A stretch of 64,000 bases of DNA from Bifidobacterium crudilactis. Its GTDB lineage: Bacteria; Actinomycetota; Actinomycetes; Actinomycetales; Bifidobacteriaceae. Location of the stretch: contig NZ_JHAL01000002.1 in NCBI RefSeq assembly GCF_000738005.1, positions 742,634-806,633 on the forward strand, in the 5' to 3' direction. The position numbers and the translations under genes are program-made. Below the pieces are notes generated by a model that saw only the letters and a list, made by a program, of their open reading frames with translations, searched no databases and had not been told where the DNA came from. Of the stretch, positions 20,137 through 30,033 are shown piece by piece (the stretch's first letter is position 1; each line of letters starts with the position of its first letter).

Positions 20137-22184
20137 GCCTGCTGTTGCGCGATGCCCGTTGCCGCGGTGAAGTCCTGCGCCGTGCTGACCTGCACACGCT
20201 TGGCGATTGCCGAAGTGATGCCGTTGATGGCCTGCTCGACAGGAACCCCGTTGATCTGGCTTCCGTCACGGAATCGGAAGCTCACCGCATCGTTGCTGCG
20301 GTCATCTTCACCGGCTATGAGCGTGAAGGGCACCTTGGACTTCGAGGCATTACGGATTTTCTTGCCGAAACGGTCGTCGGAACGATCGATTTCACAGCGC
20401 ACCAGGGCGTCGTCGAGGCGTTTCAGGATGCCTTCGAGATGAGCGGTGTATTCCTCCGCCACTGGTATGGCTTCTACCTGAACGGGAGCCAGCCAGGCGG
20501 GGAACGCGCCGGCATAGTGTTCGAGCAGAATGGCGAAGAACCGTTCGATGGAACCGAACAGCGCACGGTGAATCATCACCGGACGCTGATGAGAGCCATC
20601 CGCGGCAACGTATTCCAGTTGGAAACGCTCCGGCAGATTGAAGTCCAGCTGGATTGTGGAGACCTGCCATGTGCGGCCGATCGCGTCGCGTGCCTGAACG
20701 GATATCTTGGGGCCGTAGAATGCTGCACCACCCGGGTCATCTACCAGCTCGAGACCCGAATCCTTGGCCACATCGGCCAAGGTGTTCGTGGCTTCCTCCC
20801 ACACTTCATCGGAGCCGACGAATTTGTGTGGGTCCTTCGTGGAGAGCTCCAGATAGAAGTCATTGAGACCGAAGTCCTTGAGCAGTCCGAGCACGAAGTT
20901 GAGCAGACTTTTCAGCTCGTCCTTCATCTGCTCTCGCGTGCAATAGATATGCGAATCATCCTGTGTCAACCCTCGTACACGGGTCAGGCCGTGGACGACG
21001 CCCGACTTCTCATAGCGGTACACGGTGCCGAATTCGAACAGACGCAGCGGCAGCTCTTTGTATGAGCGTTGACGGGAACGGAAGATGAGATTGTGCATCG
21101 GGCAGTTCATCGGCTTCAGGTAGTAGTCGAAGCCCTGCTTGGTCACCTGACCGTCGGCATCCGTTTCCTCGTCCAGGTGCATCGGAGGGTACATGCCGTC
21201 CTTGTACCACTGCAAATGACCCGAGATTTCATAGAGATGACCTTTGGTGATATGCGGGGTCTGCACGAAGCTGTAATGGTGCTTGCGATGCTGCTCGCGC
21301 GAATAGTCCTCCATCGCATTGATGATTGCGGCGCCCTTGGGGTGGAACACGGCAAGTCCCGGCCCGATCTCGTCAGGGAAGGAGAAGAGGTCCATCTCCG
21401 CGCCCAGTTTGCGGTGGTCGCGTTTGGCGGCCTCCTCCATGCGGTTGAGGTAGGCCTTGAGCTCGTCCTTGCTTGGCCAGGCGGTGCCGTAGATGCGTTG
21501 CAGCATCGGGTTCTTCTCGCTGCCAAGCCAGTATGCGGCGGCGGTGCGTTGCAGTTTGAAAGCCTTGATATATCTGGTATTGGGCAGATGCGGCCCCCTG
21601 CACAAATCCTTCCAGACGACGTTGCCTTCGCGGTCGATGTTGTCGTACATGCTCAGTTCGCCGGTCGATACCTCGGTGGCGGCTTCCTGATCGATCTCAG
21701 CTTCCTTGACACCTATAAGCTCGAGCTTGTATGGCTGTCCGGCCTCTTCTTCACGGGCCTGCTCCTCGGTGACGACACGTCGTTCGAAGCGCTGCGATGA
21801 TTTGATGATCCGCTGCATGCGCTTCTCGATATCCTTGAGGTCCTCCGGAGTGAAGGGCTTGTCGACATCGAAGTCATAGTAGAAACCGTCGTCAATCACC
21901 GGACCGATGCCGAGTTTGGCATCCGGACGAATCTCCTGCACGGCCTGGGCCATCACATGGGTGCAGGAGTGGCGCATGATTGCCACACCTTCGGGACTGT
22001 CCAGCGTGATGGGTTCCACACTGTCCCCGTCGTGGAGCCGAGTGGACAAATCCCTTGGCTCGCCGTCAATCTTCACCGCAATGATGTTCTTGTCGTCTTC
22101 GAAGAGTTCGACGCCGGTCTGCGTGGCATTCACCTCCTTGCGATCACCGTTGAGATTGATGGAGATGGTCTGCGAGGCTGCCAT
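20133..22184 (-). CDS. thrS: Threonyl-tRNA synthetase
   Basis: A 683-residue class II synthetase: TGS domain (1-60), the SAD editing-like domain with [11 protein letters not shown] and CRGPHLPNT, the catalytic core with [19 protein letters not shown] and [13 protein letters not shown], and the anticodon-binding C-terminus. Length matches the family. I see no T-box in the 186 bases upstream, only a G+C-rich hairpin near 22309-22351. It heads a tightly packed run that continues into PIM synthesis genes. Confidence 0.98.
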   Translation of the reverse strand: MAASQTISINLNGDRKEVNATQTGVELFEDDKNIIAVKIDGEPRDLSTRLHDGDSVEPITLDSPEGVAIMRHSCTHVMAQAVQEIRPDAKLGIGPVIDDGFYYDFDVDKPFTPEDLKDIEKRMQRIIKSSQRFERRVVTEEQAREEEAGQPYKLELIGVKEAEIDQEAATEVSTGELSMYDNIDREGNVVWKDLCRGPHLPNTRYIKAFKLQRTAAAYWLGSEKNPMLQRIYGTAWPSKDELKAYLNRMEEAAKRDHRKLGAEMDLFSFPDEIGPGLAVFHPKGAAIINAMEDYSREQHRKHHYSFVQTPHITKGHLYEISGHLQWYKDGMYPPMHLDEETDADGQVTKQGFDYYLKPMNCPMHNLIFRSRQRSYKELPLRLFEFGTVYRYEKSGVVHGLTRVRGLTQDDSHIYCTREQMKDELKSLLNFVLGLLKDFGLNDFYLELSTKDPHKFVGSDEVWEEATNTLADVAKDSGLELVDDPGGAAFYGPKISVQARDAIGRTWQVSTIQLDFNLPERFQLEYVAADGSHQRPVMIHRALFGSIERFFAILLEHYAGAFPAWLAPVQVEAIPVAEEYTAHLEGILKRLDDALVRCEIDRSDDRFGKKIRNASKSKVPFTLIAGEDDRSNDAVSFRFRDGSQINGVPVEQAINGITSAIAKRVQVSTAQDFTAATGIAQQQA

Positions 22185-22308
22185 GGTGCCGTCCTTACTC
22201 TCGACCCGCGTTACAAGGTGCAGGTCTGGACTGTGTGTGGTCGCGCATGATGCAAGTCACACGCGCGATATTTGACAACGCCACCATATGAGGTGACGGC
22301 GACAAGTC

Positions 22309-22351
22309 CAAGGCTTCCCCGTCGGGAAGGCACAAGGGTCGCCAAGCCTTG
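22309..22351 (-). terminator. Stem-loop downstream of the serine hydrolase gene
   Basis: CAAGGCTT (22309-22316) and AAGCCTTG (22344-22351) pair, with a second small stem CTTCCC/GGGAAG inside. It lies about 20 bases beyond the stop at 22371 on the minus strand. No T-run follows, so rho-independent termination is only possible. Confidence 0.35.
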
Positions 22352-22370
22352 CGGAGAGGGTGCGCAGAGG

Positions 22371-23375
22371 TCAGCCAATCATGCTCTCCCATGTCATCCT
22401 GGAAATCTCCCTGATGCCCGACTGGGCGTTGGATGAGTCCGGTATATCTTGCGTGAGCACGGTGATGACGTAGGCTCCGGATGTGGTGTACACCAGAGCG
22501 GCATCGTTCTCGGTTCCTGGAATCTCCCCCGTTTTATTCGCGACATGGGTGCCATCGGGAAGGCCTGCGGGTATTTTGCTCCTTCTGGTCTGTGCCAGAA
22601 GCAACGACAGCATACGCTGACTGGCATCGTCGCTGACCAGTGACCCGTCATACACTGCAGTCATGAAACGGCCGCAATCCTGCGAGGAGGTTGTTTTTCT
22701 GTTCGCATCGTGTGTGCCGCTGTCATACAGCAGATCGTTCAACGAGGTCTGTGTGAAACCGTACTTCAGGGCGATGTCGTTGACGAGCTTGAACCCACGC
22801 TGATCGTCGCCGTTACCCAATTGCGATATCAAGTCGTTCGCCGCCTGGTTGGAGCTGACGGTAATCATCTGGGTCAACAGCTCGTCAATGCTCTGGGCTT
22901 CGTTCAGATGCCCGTCATGCATCTCCTGGAATACGGCAAGCATGATGTACAGCTTGATCAGGCTTGCCGCGTGCTGCTGGTGGTTGTTGATGGCGATGGA
23001 TGCGCCGCTGTCGGCATCGGCCACATACACCTGCCAGTTTCCCCGATAGCCTTGAAGCTGCTCTTCAAGTTGCGTGCGCAGAGCGTCGAGTTTGCGTTGC
23101 TCCGCCATTCTCGCGACGTTCTTCCCCTCTATTGCGGGTGCTTCGCTGCGCTCGAGAGTGCCTGGTGAGGCACCGTAGCCTTCGGACACCGCTTCGGAGG
23201 ACGCTCCCCCGTGGGATTGCCGGTCTGACTGTGCTCGCTGACCGAATCCGGACCATCCAGCTGTGAAGGCGGCTGCGATGAGCACGATAAGGGCGGCCGA
23301 AAGCCATATGGCGGCTCGTCGGTGATTGCGATTCTCATGCTGTCTGCGACCATGAGCCGGAGTGTGTCTGCTCAT
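22371..23375 (-). CDS. Membrane-anchored class A beta-lactamase-like serine hydrolase
   Basis: A 334-residue protein. A single N-terminal helix (about 22-40) anchors it outside the membrane. The penicillin-recognising fold is indicated by SLIK (Ser138, Lys141), SSN (174-176) and KTG (281-283). The Glu-containing omega-loop motif of class A beta-lactamases is not evident, so it may be a peptidoglycan hydrolase or inactive relative instead. It starts 3 bases after the zinc-ribbon gene ends, implying one transcript. Confidence 0.85.
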   Translation of the reverse strand: MSRHTPAHGRRQHENRNHRRAAIWLSAALIVLIAAAFTAGWSGFGQRAQSDRQSHGGASSEAVSEGYGASPGTLERSEAPAIEGKNVARMAEQRKLDALRTQLEEQLQGYRGNWQVYVADADSGASIAINNHQQHAASLIKLYIMLAVFQEMHDGHLNEAQSIDELLTQMITVSSNQAANDLISQLGNGDDQRGFKLVNDIALKYGFTQTSLNDLLYDSGTHDANRKTTSSQDCGRFMTAVYDGSLVSDDASQRMLSLLLAQTRRSKIPAGLPDGTHVANKTGEIPGTENDAALVYTTSGAYVITVLTQDIPDSSNAQSGIREISRMTWESMIG

Positions 23376-23378
23376 CGA

Positions 23379-24680
23379 TTACTTCATGTCGAAAGAGTTC
23401 GCCATCGAGGACAACAGCGCCGAAGTCATCAGCGCTGTTCGCTCTTTTCCCTGAGATTGCGTCATCACGGCCAAGGAGATGCTTGTCGACCCTTTGCTCA
23501 TGGTGATGAAATAGTTATAGGTGTTCTGAATGCCCATTCCTCGATGCGCGTTTACGCTCACTCCGGCCGGTATGCTCACCCCGTCCGAGGCGAGATCGTA
23601 ATTCATGAGTTCCGTGGCCCCCTCGTTTTGAGCCGTCGCCAGCATTCGAGAGGCGTCCGCGGCCGAGCTTCTGTTCTCGTAGCCTGCGGCCGAGGCCTGA
23701 ACATCGCCAAGGTCTCTGGCGAAGGATGTCTGCGCATAGCCCTGTTGCGCGGACCATTGGCTGACTGCGTCCAGTCCGCCAAGTGCGGCGATAGCATCAT
23801 TTCCTGCGGAGTTATCCATGTTCTGCACCATCGCTGTCGCCGAAGTCAGTGCCGAGGCGTTGTTCTGTGCGCGGGCCTGCAGATAGATAGGCAGGTACAG
23901 ACCTGCGGCGACGAACTGCTTATCGGCCTGTTGAGAGCTGTATGTATTCTCTCCGGCTGATGCTGCGGTGTTGCCATCCACCGTGGCGGCGACCGCGACA
24001 TCCGTGGTCGACACACCGTTGACGATGGCGTTCAGGCCATTGGTGTCGAATCCGATGGCTGTATGCGAGGCCGACGAGCTTGGTGAGGTGCTTGACGGCG
24101 TTACGGAGCTGGAAGCTGATGGAGCATTGGACGACGAAGGCGAACGTGCTCCCCATAGTCCCATGCTGTAGGTGATGAAGGCCGCCAGACACAGCAGGAA
24201 CGCAGCTCCGGCAATCGCCGCGATGATGATGTACGGTGTTTTCCCGTCCTTCGTCGTGCTGTTCGGAGTGCGGGAGACCGGAGGTATCTGTGTGCCGGGA
24301 TAGTTGTTCGTTATGGCGGGTTGTGCATGCAATGGGTTGTTCTGCCCTGGGACTTGCCTGCCTGCATAATATGCGCTCGCCGGAACGGAGCCACCGGCAT
24401 CTGCCGTCCGCTGATTGCTCTGGCCCTCTCGCGACGTCGGCTTGAAGGATGGTGCCGTCGGCACAGCTGGGCCGTCCGGGCCTGAAATCGGGGAAAGAGG
24501 CGCAGTGTTCGACGCATCCTGGGTGATTTCAAAATCCTCCAGACGGGCTTGTCTGGTGTCCGTGTCCGGTAGTTGCGCCGGGGCCGCCACCGACTCCTGC
24601 TGCTCAACGAGATTGGCGCCGCATTCTATGCAGAATCTGGTGTCCTTGTCATTAGGCTTTCCGCACTTCGCACAAATCAT
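23379..24680 (-). CDS. Zinc-ribbon membrane protein with extracellular domain
   Basis: A 433-residue protein not assigned to a named family. A zinc ribbon at the N-terminus has Cys at 3, 6, 17 and 20 (ICAKC, FCIEC). A Pro/Ser-rich cytoplasmic linker, one membrane helix (about IIIAAIAGAAFLLCLAAF), a Ser/Thr-rich spacer and an outside domain of about 230 residues follow. Bacterial proteins of this layout are often called zinc-ribbon domain proteins; function is unknown. It is followed at 3 bases by the serine hydrolase. Confidence 0.8.
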   Translation of the reverse strand: MICAKCGKPNDKDTRFCIECGANLVEQQESVAAPAQLPDTDTRQARLEDFEITQDASNTAPLSPISGPDGPAVPTAPSFKPTSREGQSNQRTADAGGSVPASAYYAGRQVPGQNNPLHAQPAITNNYPGTQIPPVSRTPNSTTKDGKTPYIIIAAIAGAAFLLCLAAFITYSMGLWGARSPSSSNAPSASSSVTPSSTSPSSSASHTAIGFDTNGLNAIVNGVSTTDVAVAATVDGNTAASAGENTYSSQQADKQFVAAGLYLPIYLQARAQNNASALTSATAMVQNMDNSAGNDAIAALGGLDAVSQWSAQQGYAQTSFARDLGDVQASAAGYENRSSAADASRMLATAQNEGATELMNYDLASDGVSIPAGVSVNAHRGMGIQNTYNYFITMSKGSTSISLAVMTQSQGKERTALMTSALLSSMANSFDMK

Positions 24681-24891
24681 CCGCTGCTCCCCTTCTCAAC
24701 TCACCGTCGACCACTCGACATCTCCCCAGATGCTCGGTATGAGTGGTCGTTACCGCCTGCTGAATTTCACTGTAGCCATTCCCTCCGATATGGGAGATGG
24801 GATGTGGTGAATCCTCAGCTGATGCTTGCGTTCGCCGGTGTAGTTATCCCAAGCCTGCAGATAGTCCCGCAAATGAACGCCGTCGCCTTAC

Positions 24892-25884
24892 TCAGAACAG
24901 CGAACCGATGGTCTCCGCCACACCGCCGATTATCAGTATCAGGATGATGACCGCAATGGCAACTCCCGCCAGAAGCGTGGTCAGACCCCACATCCAGGTC
25001 CGGTCGAGTTTCCGATGATTTGATGCCACGGCAAGTCGGGCTGCGGGAAGCACGAGGATGAAGAGCATCGCCACGGTCAGCAGGAATATGGCGAATGCGT
25101 TCAGCCCGATTAGAACGGAGACCAGCGCCATCAGATTCGGAGCAAGCAATGTGGTGAGCTTCTGACCGATTTCCTGGTGAAGCGCACTGAAGGTCACACT
25201 TGTATCGCCCATAATCCTGATGCCGGCATAAGTCATGAGAATCACCGCATATTCAAGGACCAGCATGAGCACGGCTGTTTTGAACAGTTGCGTGACAGGG
25301 ATGCTGGTCGCAACGGAGTACGAGCTGTCGATATCCGAGAAGAAGGAATTGATGCCCTGCGTGAGATTGGACATCGAACGATATTGATGTGACAGCATCG
25401 CATAGGTGGTCGAAGCAATCACCAGGGCATTGAGCGCGATGGGCACGATGGGCCACCACGAGGGGATGCGCTGAAGCCTGGATGGGTGTTTGAAGGAGTC
25501 CCACAGCCAACGAATCAGGAGTGTGAAGGCATTCGGTCGGACTGGGACTGCCACCGGCATCTGCACCGGTGGCTGTGCTCGCTGTTGGCCGTATGGCGGC
25601 AGGGAGGAGGCGTCCGCAGGTGCCACGACAGGCCCAGGATTTGAGGGGCTATATGTCGGAGCAGGTGTTTGAAGGGGTCGCGTTGTGGCGGATGCTGAAT
25701 CCCGGCGCAATTCGGGTTGCGAGGATGTCGCCTGTTTGCTTTCTTCCGCGGAAGTCCCGGCAAGGCGTGCATCACGCTGCTCCGTGTCCTCGGATAGGTC
25801 AGTGGGAACGAAAGCTTTGCCGCAGTTTCTGCAGAACTTTGCCTCTTCCGGGTTTTCCGCCTTGCAAAAGTCGCATGATTTCAT
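24892..25884 (-). CDS. Zinc-ribbon multi-pass membrane protein
   Basis: A 330-residue protein with a zinc ribbon at Cys 4, 7, 18 and 21 (MKSCDFC, FCRNC), a Pro/Ser/Gln-rich linker and four to five membrane segments resembling YIP1-type proteins. ATG 25884 places the ribbon at the N-terminus as usual; the open frame to 25920 has no support, and the Shine-Dalgarno is weak and distant. It shares the ribbon-plus-membrane layout with the next gene 212 bases downstream. Function unknown. Confidence 0.8.
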   Translation of the reverse strand: MKSCDFCKAENPEEAKFCRNCGKAFVPTDLSEDTEQRDARLAGTSAEESKQATSSQPELRRDSASATTRPLQTPAPTYSPSNPGPVVAPADASSLPPYGQQRAQPPVQMPVAVPVRPNAFTLLIRWLWDSFKHPSRLQRIPSWWPIVPIALNALVIASTTYAMLSHQYRSMSNLTQGINSFFSDIDSSYSVATSIPVTQLFKTAVLMLVLEYAVILMTYAGIRIMGDTSVTFSALHQEIGQKLTTLLAPNLMALVSVLIGLNAFAIFLLTVAMLFILVLPAARLAVASNHRKLDRTWMWGLTTLLAGVAIAVIILILIIGGVAETIGSLF

Positions 25885-26153
25885 AGGAGTCGAATCCCTC
25901 GTTCCGCTCGTAGCAGGCATCTGCGATAGGGCATGCTCCGGGCCAGATATTTAGATACTCATTGCAGGCCAATGCTAAACAGTATGTCAGGACAAACCAA
26001 AGGCTGTATAGTTTTTTGCGGCCTTACTTGCATGCATACAGCACGAAAATGGGTGAATGCCCGGCCTGCACTCGATGAGTCACCGCAAAGGCATCCGATA
26101 GCTGTCCAAGTGTGTTTTCAACACTCGTAACCGTTGGAAAACTCTTGACCGCA
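25885..26153. other. Intergenic region with no recognised gene
   Basis: The stretch between the zinc-ribbon gene and the GH32 gene is more A+T-rich than its surroundings. It must hold the promoter of the zinc-ribbon gene, but I could not pick out a convincing pair of hexamers. No tRNA, riboswitch or open frame is supported. Confidence 0.5.
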
Positions 26154-26189
26154 TGTGCCTGCTCTACCTCCTATGGCAGAACAGGCACA
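26154..26189 (-). terminator. Hairpin downstream of the GH32 gene
   Basis: TGTGCCTG and CAGGCACA form an 8-bp stem, extended by TTCT/AGAG pairing, 34 bases past the GH32 stop. It suits the end of the fructan operon. No T-run is present, so termination is inferred from position and stem strength. Confidence 0.4.
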
Positions 26190-26222
26190 TCGTTTTGCCT
26201 CATACCCTGTGATGAGGTCATA

Positions 26223-28256
26223 TCACCTGCGATGCTCCCATATGCCATGCAAACGACGCAAATCCACCGTAACCGATGAGTCCTGCGACGCCTGTGACAT
26301 ACGGAAAGCTCCTTCTTCGTCATTGCAGGGACTGAGCAGAGCCGCAGCCGCTTCTCCGTTGTTGAGGAATACCTCCGCGATTCCGCGATCGTAGAAGATT
26401 TCGATGCGTCGCACGTCGGTGATGCCCGCGTGCAGTTCCAAAGCATCGGTTTGAGAACCCAGTGTTCGCAGCATGGTAACACCCGAGACCCGAACAAGAT
26501 TCACTGCATGCCCATGCGCATCGCCGGCGATGGTGATGTCGAAATCGGCATCGTCCTGCAGAACGATATCCGCGTAATAGGCATTCCCCGGTATAGGCAC
26601 ACTAAGAGCCTTCGCATCGCAGAGCTTCGCACTGCCGCATGGCCCTAGTTCCTGATGGAGCACCGTGGCACCGAGCAGTTGCTCGTACACTTCGGAAACC
26701 GGATGGCTGTACAGTCTGCCGTCACGTACGTGCAGCTCCCTGGGCAGCGTCATGGCGCCGTTGGCGAGATGAGCGCCTTCGGTCCTGGTTCCGAACCAAT
26801 CGGCAAGCCAGGCAATGGCAATGCGCCTGCCGAGGTCGTCCTCGAAGGATTGCACCGCGTAGTACCCGCTGCCAAAATCGCACAGGCCCGCCTGGGAAGC
26901 CTGGAAGACCACGTCCCGCCCTGAACGTGTGGCTGAAGCCTGGTCGTGGCTCTCTCCCGTGTACCACATCACCGGCTGGAAGCGTCCTCCGCCGTCACGG
27001 TATTTCATCAATGCGGCCACAACCACATCATTGCCGTCAAGAGGGAAATAATCGGGGCATTCAAAGGTAAATGCCTCGGTATGCTGCGTATCGGCAAAGG
27101 CGATTCCACGGTATCGCCATCCCTCGCGGGATGCCATCATCTTGCCGGTGCTATCGAACGCGGCGATGGCCGGCACGCGCTGGACATCGCCTTTGCGGTC
27201 TCCCCTGGCGTCGTTCGGCCCATCGGCATGCCAACCGTCCCGCAAATCCGATGAAGGCGACCATTGGAGTTGATATTCCTGTTGTGCAACCGAGTCCTTG
27301 GGCACATTCGTGGCCACAACCATATGCGTGTCGTCTCCCGGGAATCGCCATTCGACCTTCGGGTCCCTGAAGTCGAGCCCCAATGACGTGGATTCCTCCG
27401 AGGAATCAGGTCTCTCCACCACGATGGTTTCCGGACCGAAGCTAAGCCCGTCCCTGCATTCACAGCTCGTCTGATATTCGATCAGACTCGATGGGTCGCC
27501 GTGCCGCTCCATATGCCGGGTCAGGAAGAGGCGAATCGCCTGTGCCTCGTCCCCGGCACAGGGTCTGCCGTGCGCATCCACAGGAACGGCACTTCCTGAA
27601 AAGGCTCCTCCCGAATGCGTGTCGTCCTCATGCAAAGCCGGTTGCGGGTACAGCACTATCGGCAGGTGCGTCCAATGCACGAGATCGGTGCTGACCGCAT
27701 GGCCCCAATGCATGTTGTCCCAGTTCCACCCGTAGGGGTTGAACTGGAAGAACATATGGTATCTGCCTTGGAAACGACACAGACCATTGGGGTCGTTCAT
27801 CCAATGGTCGAAGGGTTCGAAATGTGCCTGTGGCCGCGACAGGGAACGGTACCATCCGCCCAGGTCGTCGATTTCACGCACATGGAGTTCCCGCCATGCT
27901 CCGATGGCTGGTCCTCCGTCCTGCGTGACCAGGAAGGCAATGCCCCTATCAAGGTCGTCGTCTGCGCCAGACAGATATGCATAGGTGATGCGAGCATGGG
28001 AGACCTCCAAGCGGTATGAAGAACCCGGATTGATGGAGAGGGTGATATGACCTCTGCGCAATGGACGACTGAGCAAAGCCTCATGTCGTTCTTCGCTTCC
28101 GCTCTCCAGAAGCGCCACGCCTGCCTGTGCTTCGGCTTTGTCCTCCGACGGGACGAAGTCCGTTTCGACGAAGAATTCCGCTTTCGTGTAGCCGCGTGCG
28201 TCGAAGGTCTTCGCGTCAAGTTCCAGAATGCTTTGCGGCGTCGTTGTGGATGTCAT
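26223..28256 (-). CDS. Glycoside hydrolase family 32 beta-fructosidase
   Basis: A 677-residue enzyme that releases fructose from sucrose or fructans. The three GH32 blocks are present: WMNDPNG at 152-158 (nucleophile Asp155), FRDPKV and FECPDYF (acid-base Glu). A C-terminal beta-sandwich follows. About 145 residues precede the catalytic propeller, longer than in most sucrases. No signal peptide is visible, so it acts inside the cell on imported sugar. ATG 28256 has GGAGGG upstream; the open frame further up lies inside the DUF624 gene and is not used. The start is 2 bases after the DUF624 stop. Confidence 0.95.
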   Translation of the reverse strand: MTSTTTPQSILELDAKTFDARGYTKAEFFVETDFVPSEDKAEAQAGVALLESGSEERHEALLSRPLRRGHITLSINPGSSYRLEVSHARITYAYLSGADDDLDRGIAFLVTQDGGPAIGAWRELHVREIDDLGGWYRSLSRPQAHFEPFDHWMNDPNGLCRFQGRYHMFFQFNPYGWNWDNMHWGHAVSTDLVHWTHLPIVLYPQPALHEDDTHSGGAFSGSAVPVDAHGRPCAGDEAQAIRLFLTRHMERHGDPSSLIEYQTSCECRDGLSFGPETIVVERPDSSEESTSLGLDFRDPKVEWRFPGDDTHMVVATNVPKDSVAQQEYQLQWSPSSDLRDGWHADGPNDARGDRKGDVQRVPAIAAFDSTGKMMASREGWRYRGIAFADTQHTEAFTFECPDYFPLDGNDVVVAALMKYRDGGGRFQPVMWYTGESHDQASATRSGRDVVFQASQAGLCDFGSGYYAVQSFEDDLGRRIAIAWLADWFGTRTEGAHLANGAMTLPRELHVRDGRLYSHPVSEVYEQLLGATVLHQELGPCGSAKLCDAKALSVPIPGNAYYADIVLQDDADFDITIAGDAHGHAVNLVRVSGVTMLRTLGSQTDALELHAGITDVRRIEIFYDRGIAEVFLNNGEAAAALLSPCNDEEGAFRMSQASQDSSVTVDLRRLHGIWEHRR

Positions 28257-28258
28257 GG

Positions 28259-28942
28259 CTATTTGCCCTCCGTTGTGTACCGTGGCGCTTTCACGCCTGA
28301 AACCGTGCTGTGAATATCCATTCCCGGAAGTCTGGCGTATGAATACACCACTATGCTTGAGAGAAATGCGGGAATCGACAATCCGAACACGACCAGGACG
28401 CCCGGCCATGTGTACCACACCCAGACATTCAACAGGAACAGCAGAGTGATCATCAGGCTGGACAGCGGCCTGGCGATGACCATCTGCATCGTCGTCTTGG
28501 CTACCCAAAGACCCGACTCCTCGAAATTGGAGCGCAGCACCCACGCCAACAACGTAAACACGCCGAATACGGCGATCAGCACCACCAACGCCCCCGAGAC
28601 CGCGATGCCGATGTGCCCTCCGACGTCATGCCAGTTGACGACCCAGTAGTCGAATATCAAGAGTGCCCAGCACAACCCCAGGGGCCATCCGAAGGCATTC
28701 GCCGATGCCAGTTCCTGCTTCCATGCAAGGTGGAAGGTCTTCCACGTGTGTTTGACCGTCCAGGACCTGTCCTCGTCAAGCAACCACGACCTGTAACAGG
28801 TGTGTGCTGCGGCTATCGAAGGGAAAAACCCTACCAGCACCGCGCCGAGCAGGGTGTGGAAGAACATCGCCGCATTCACGACGAAAATCATCACCACCGT
28901 TCTGCACAGACGCTCATAGCTCATTGCGAACCTGGAAAGCAT
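28259..28942 (-). CDS. DUF624 (YesL-like) membrane protein
   Basis: A 227-residue protein with five to six membrane helices, matching the DUF624/YesL family by its N-terminal RLCRTVVMIFVVNAAMFFHTLLG and the WKTFHLAWKQE region. Such proteins are usually encoded beside LplABC-type sugar ABC transporters, as here; their role is unknown. It is coupled to the GH32 gene by 2 bases. Confidence 0.85.
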   Translation of the reverse strand: MLSRFAMSYERLCRTVVMIFVVNAAMFFHTLLGAVLVGFFPSIAAAHTCYRSWLLDEDRSWTVKHTWKTFHLAWKQELASANAFGWPLGLCWALLIFDYWVVNWHDVGGHIGIAVSGALVVLIAVFGVFTLLAWVLRSNFEESGLWVAKTTMQMVIARPLSSLMITLLFLLNVWVWYTWPGVLVVFGLSIPAFLSSIVVYSYARLPGMDIHSTVSGVKAPRYTTEGK

Positions 28943-29003
28943 GAGAACACCTCTAATTCTTCATAACATCACGTATTGCCGTCGTATGGCCTTGCGGCCG
29001 TAT

Positions 29004-29044
29004 GGTCCCGCCGGATTGTTGCGGATGGTTCATCCGGCGGGACC
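29004..29044 (-). terminator. Strong intercistronic hairpin in the fructan operon
   Basis: GGTCCCGCCGG and CCGGCGGGACC form a perfect 11-bp stem, 12 bases past the second permease stop and before the DUF624 gene. It may attenuate transcription or protect the transporter mRNA, giving more transporter than hydrolase. There is no T-run. Confidence 0.5.
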
Positions 29045-29056
29045 GTGCGTTTCGAA

Positions 29057-30022
29057 TCAGCCCTTGATGGCGCCGATCATCACACCCTTGTTGAAATACT
29101 TCTGCAGGAACGGGTACATGACCAGCAACGGGAGGGTGGAGACGATAATCACGCCGTACTTGATCTGTTCAGCGAATCGTTGCGCCGCCACGGCCGTCAT
29201 GCCCGCACTGTTCGAGTTGGTCTGGTTGGCCAGCAGAATCGATTGCAGCACGTTCTGCAAGGGCTGCTTGCTGGCGTCGCGGATGTAGATCAGGCCGGTA
29301 AAGTAATCATTCCAGTGACCGACGAAATAGTACAGGGCGATTACCGCGATGATCGCGCTTGACAAGGGCAGCACTATTCTGACGAAATACCCGATATAGG
29401 ACATGCCGTCTATCTGCGCGGCGTCATGGAGTTCCTCGGGAATGGAGGTCTCGAAGAAGGACCTGGCGATGATGAGGTTGTACACGCTCACCGCACCCGG
29501 GAGGATGAACACCCACATCGAGTTCAGGATGCCTATCTGCTTGTACAGCAGGTAGCTGGGGATAAGACCGCCGCCGAAGAACATCGTGAAGGTGAACAGG
29601 AACATGATGATGCGTCGAGGCTTGAACTCCGAGCGAGAAAGAGCGAAGGCCGCCGGCAGTGTGACCACCATGTTCAGCGCCGTTCCTGCAAAGGCGTAGA
29701 TCAAGGTGTTCTTATAGCCGTTCCAGATTCTGGAATCAGCGAATATCTTGGTGTATCCGGTGAAGTTCGTGCCTTTCGGCAGTGTCAGCACCTGCCCTAC
29801 CGCCACCTTGGTCGGGTCGGAGAAGGAGGCTATCACGATGAACCACAGTGGATACAGCACCACGGCGATAATCGCGACCACCAGAATGGCGACGACGGCA
29901 TCGGCGATATGGTCGCTGATGGTTTTGGACTGCTTGGTTTTCTTGTTCCAGGGAATGCCGCTTCCACTGATTTTCGAGCTTTCCGGATGTTCGGAATTGC
30001 CTTGCAAACTTACTGATGTCAT
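29057..30022 (-). CDS. Sugar ABC transporter permease (LplC/YtcP type)
   Basis: A 321-residue inner-membrane permease with six helices and the EAA loop DAAQIDGMSYIGYFVRIVLP that docks the ATPase. The C-terminal half (NSNSAGMTAVAAQRFAEQIKYG) is typical of the LplC branch of carbohydrate importers. It follows the first permease by 11 bases. The partner ATPase is not encoded here, so a shared MsmK-like ATPase is expected elsewhere. Sugar specificity is inferred from the adjacent GH32 gene. Confidence 0.93.
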   Translation of the reverse strand: MTSVSLQGNSEHPESSKISGSGIPWNKKTKQSKTISDHIADAVVAILVVAIIAVVLYPLWFIVIASFSDPTKVAVGQVLTLPKGTNFTGYTKIFADSRIWNGYKNTLIYAFAGTALNMVVTLPAAFALSRSEFKPRRIIMFLFTFTMFFGGGLIPSYLLYKQIGILNSMWVFILPGAVSVYNLIIARSFFETSIPEELHDAAQIDGMSYIGYFVRIVLPLSSAIIAVIALYYFVGHWNDYFTGLIYIRDASKQPLQNVLQSILLANQTNSNSAGMTAVAAQRFAEQIKYGVIIVSTLPLLVMYPFLQKYFNKGVMIGAIKG

Positions 30023-30033
30023 GGTGATTCCCC

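Noticed and set aside
22185..22370. T-box leader for thrS
   Set aside because: No specifier loop, T-box motif or antiterminator is visible in the gap.
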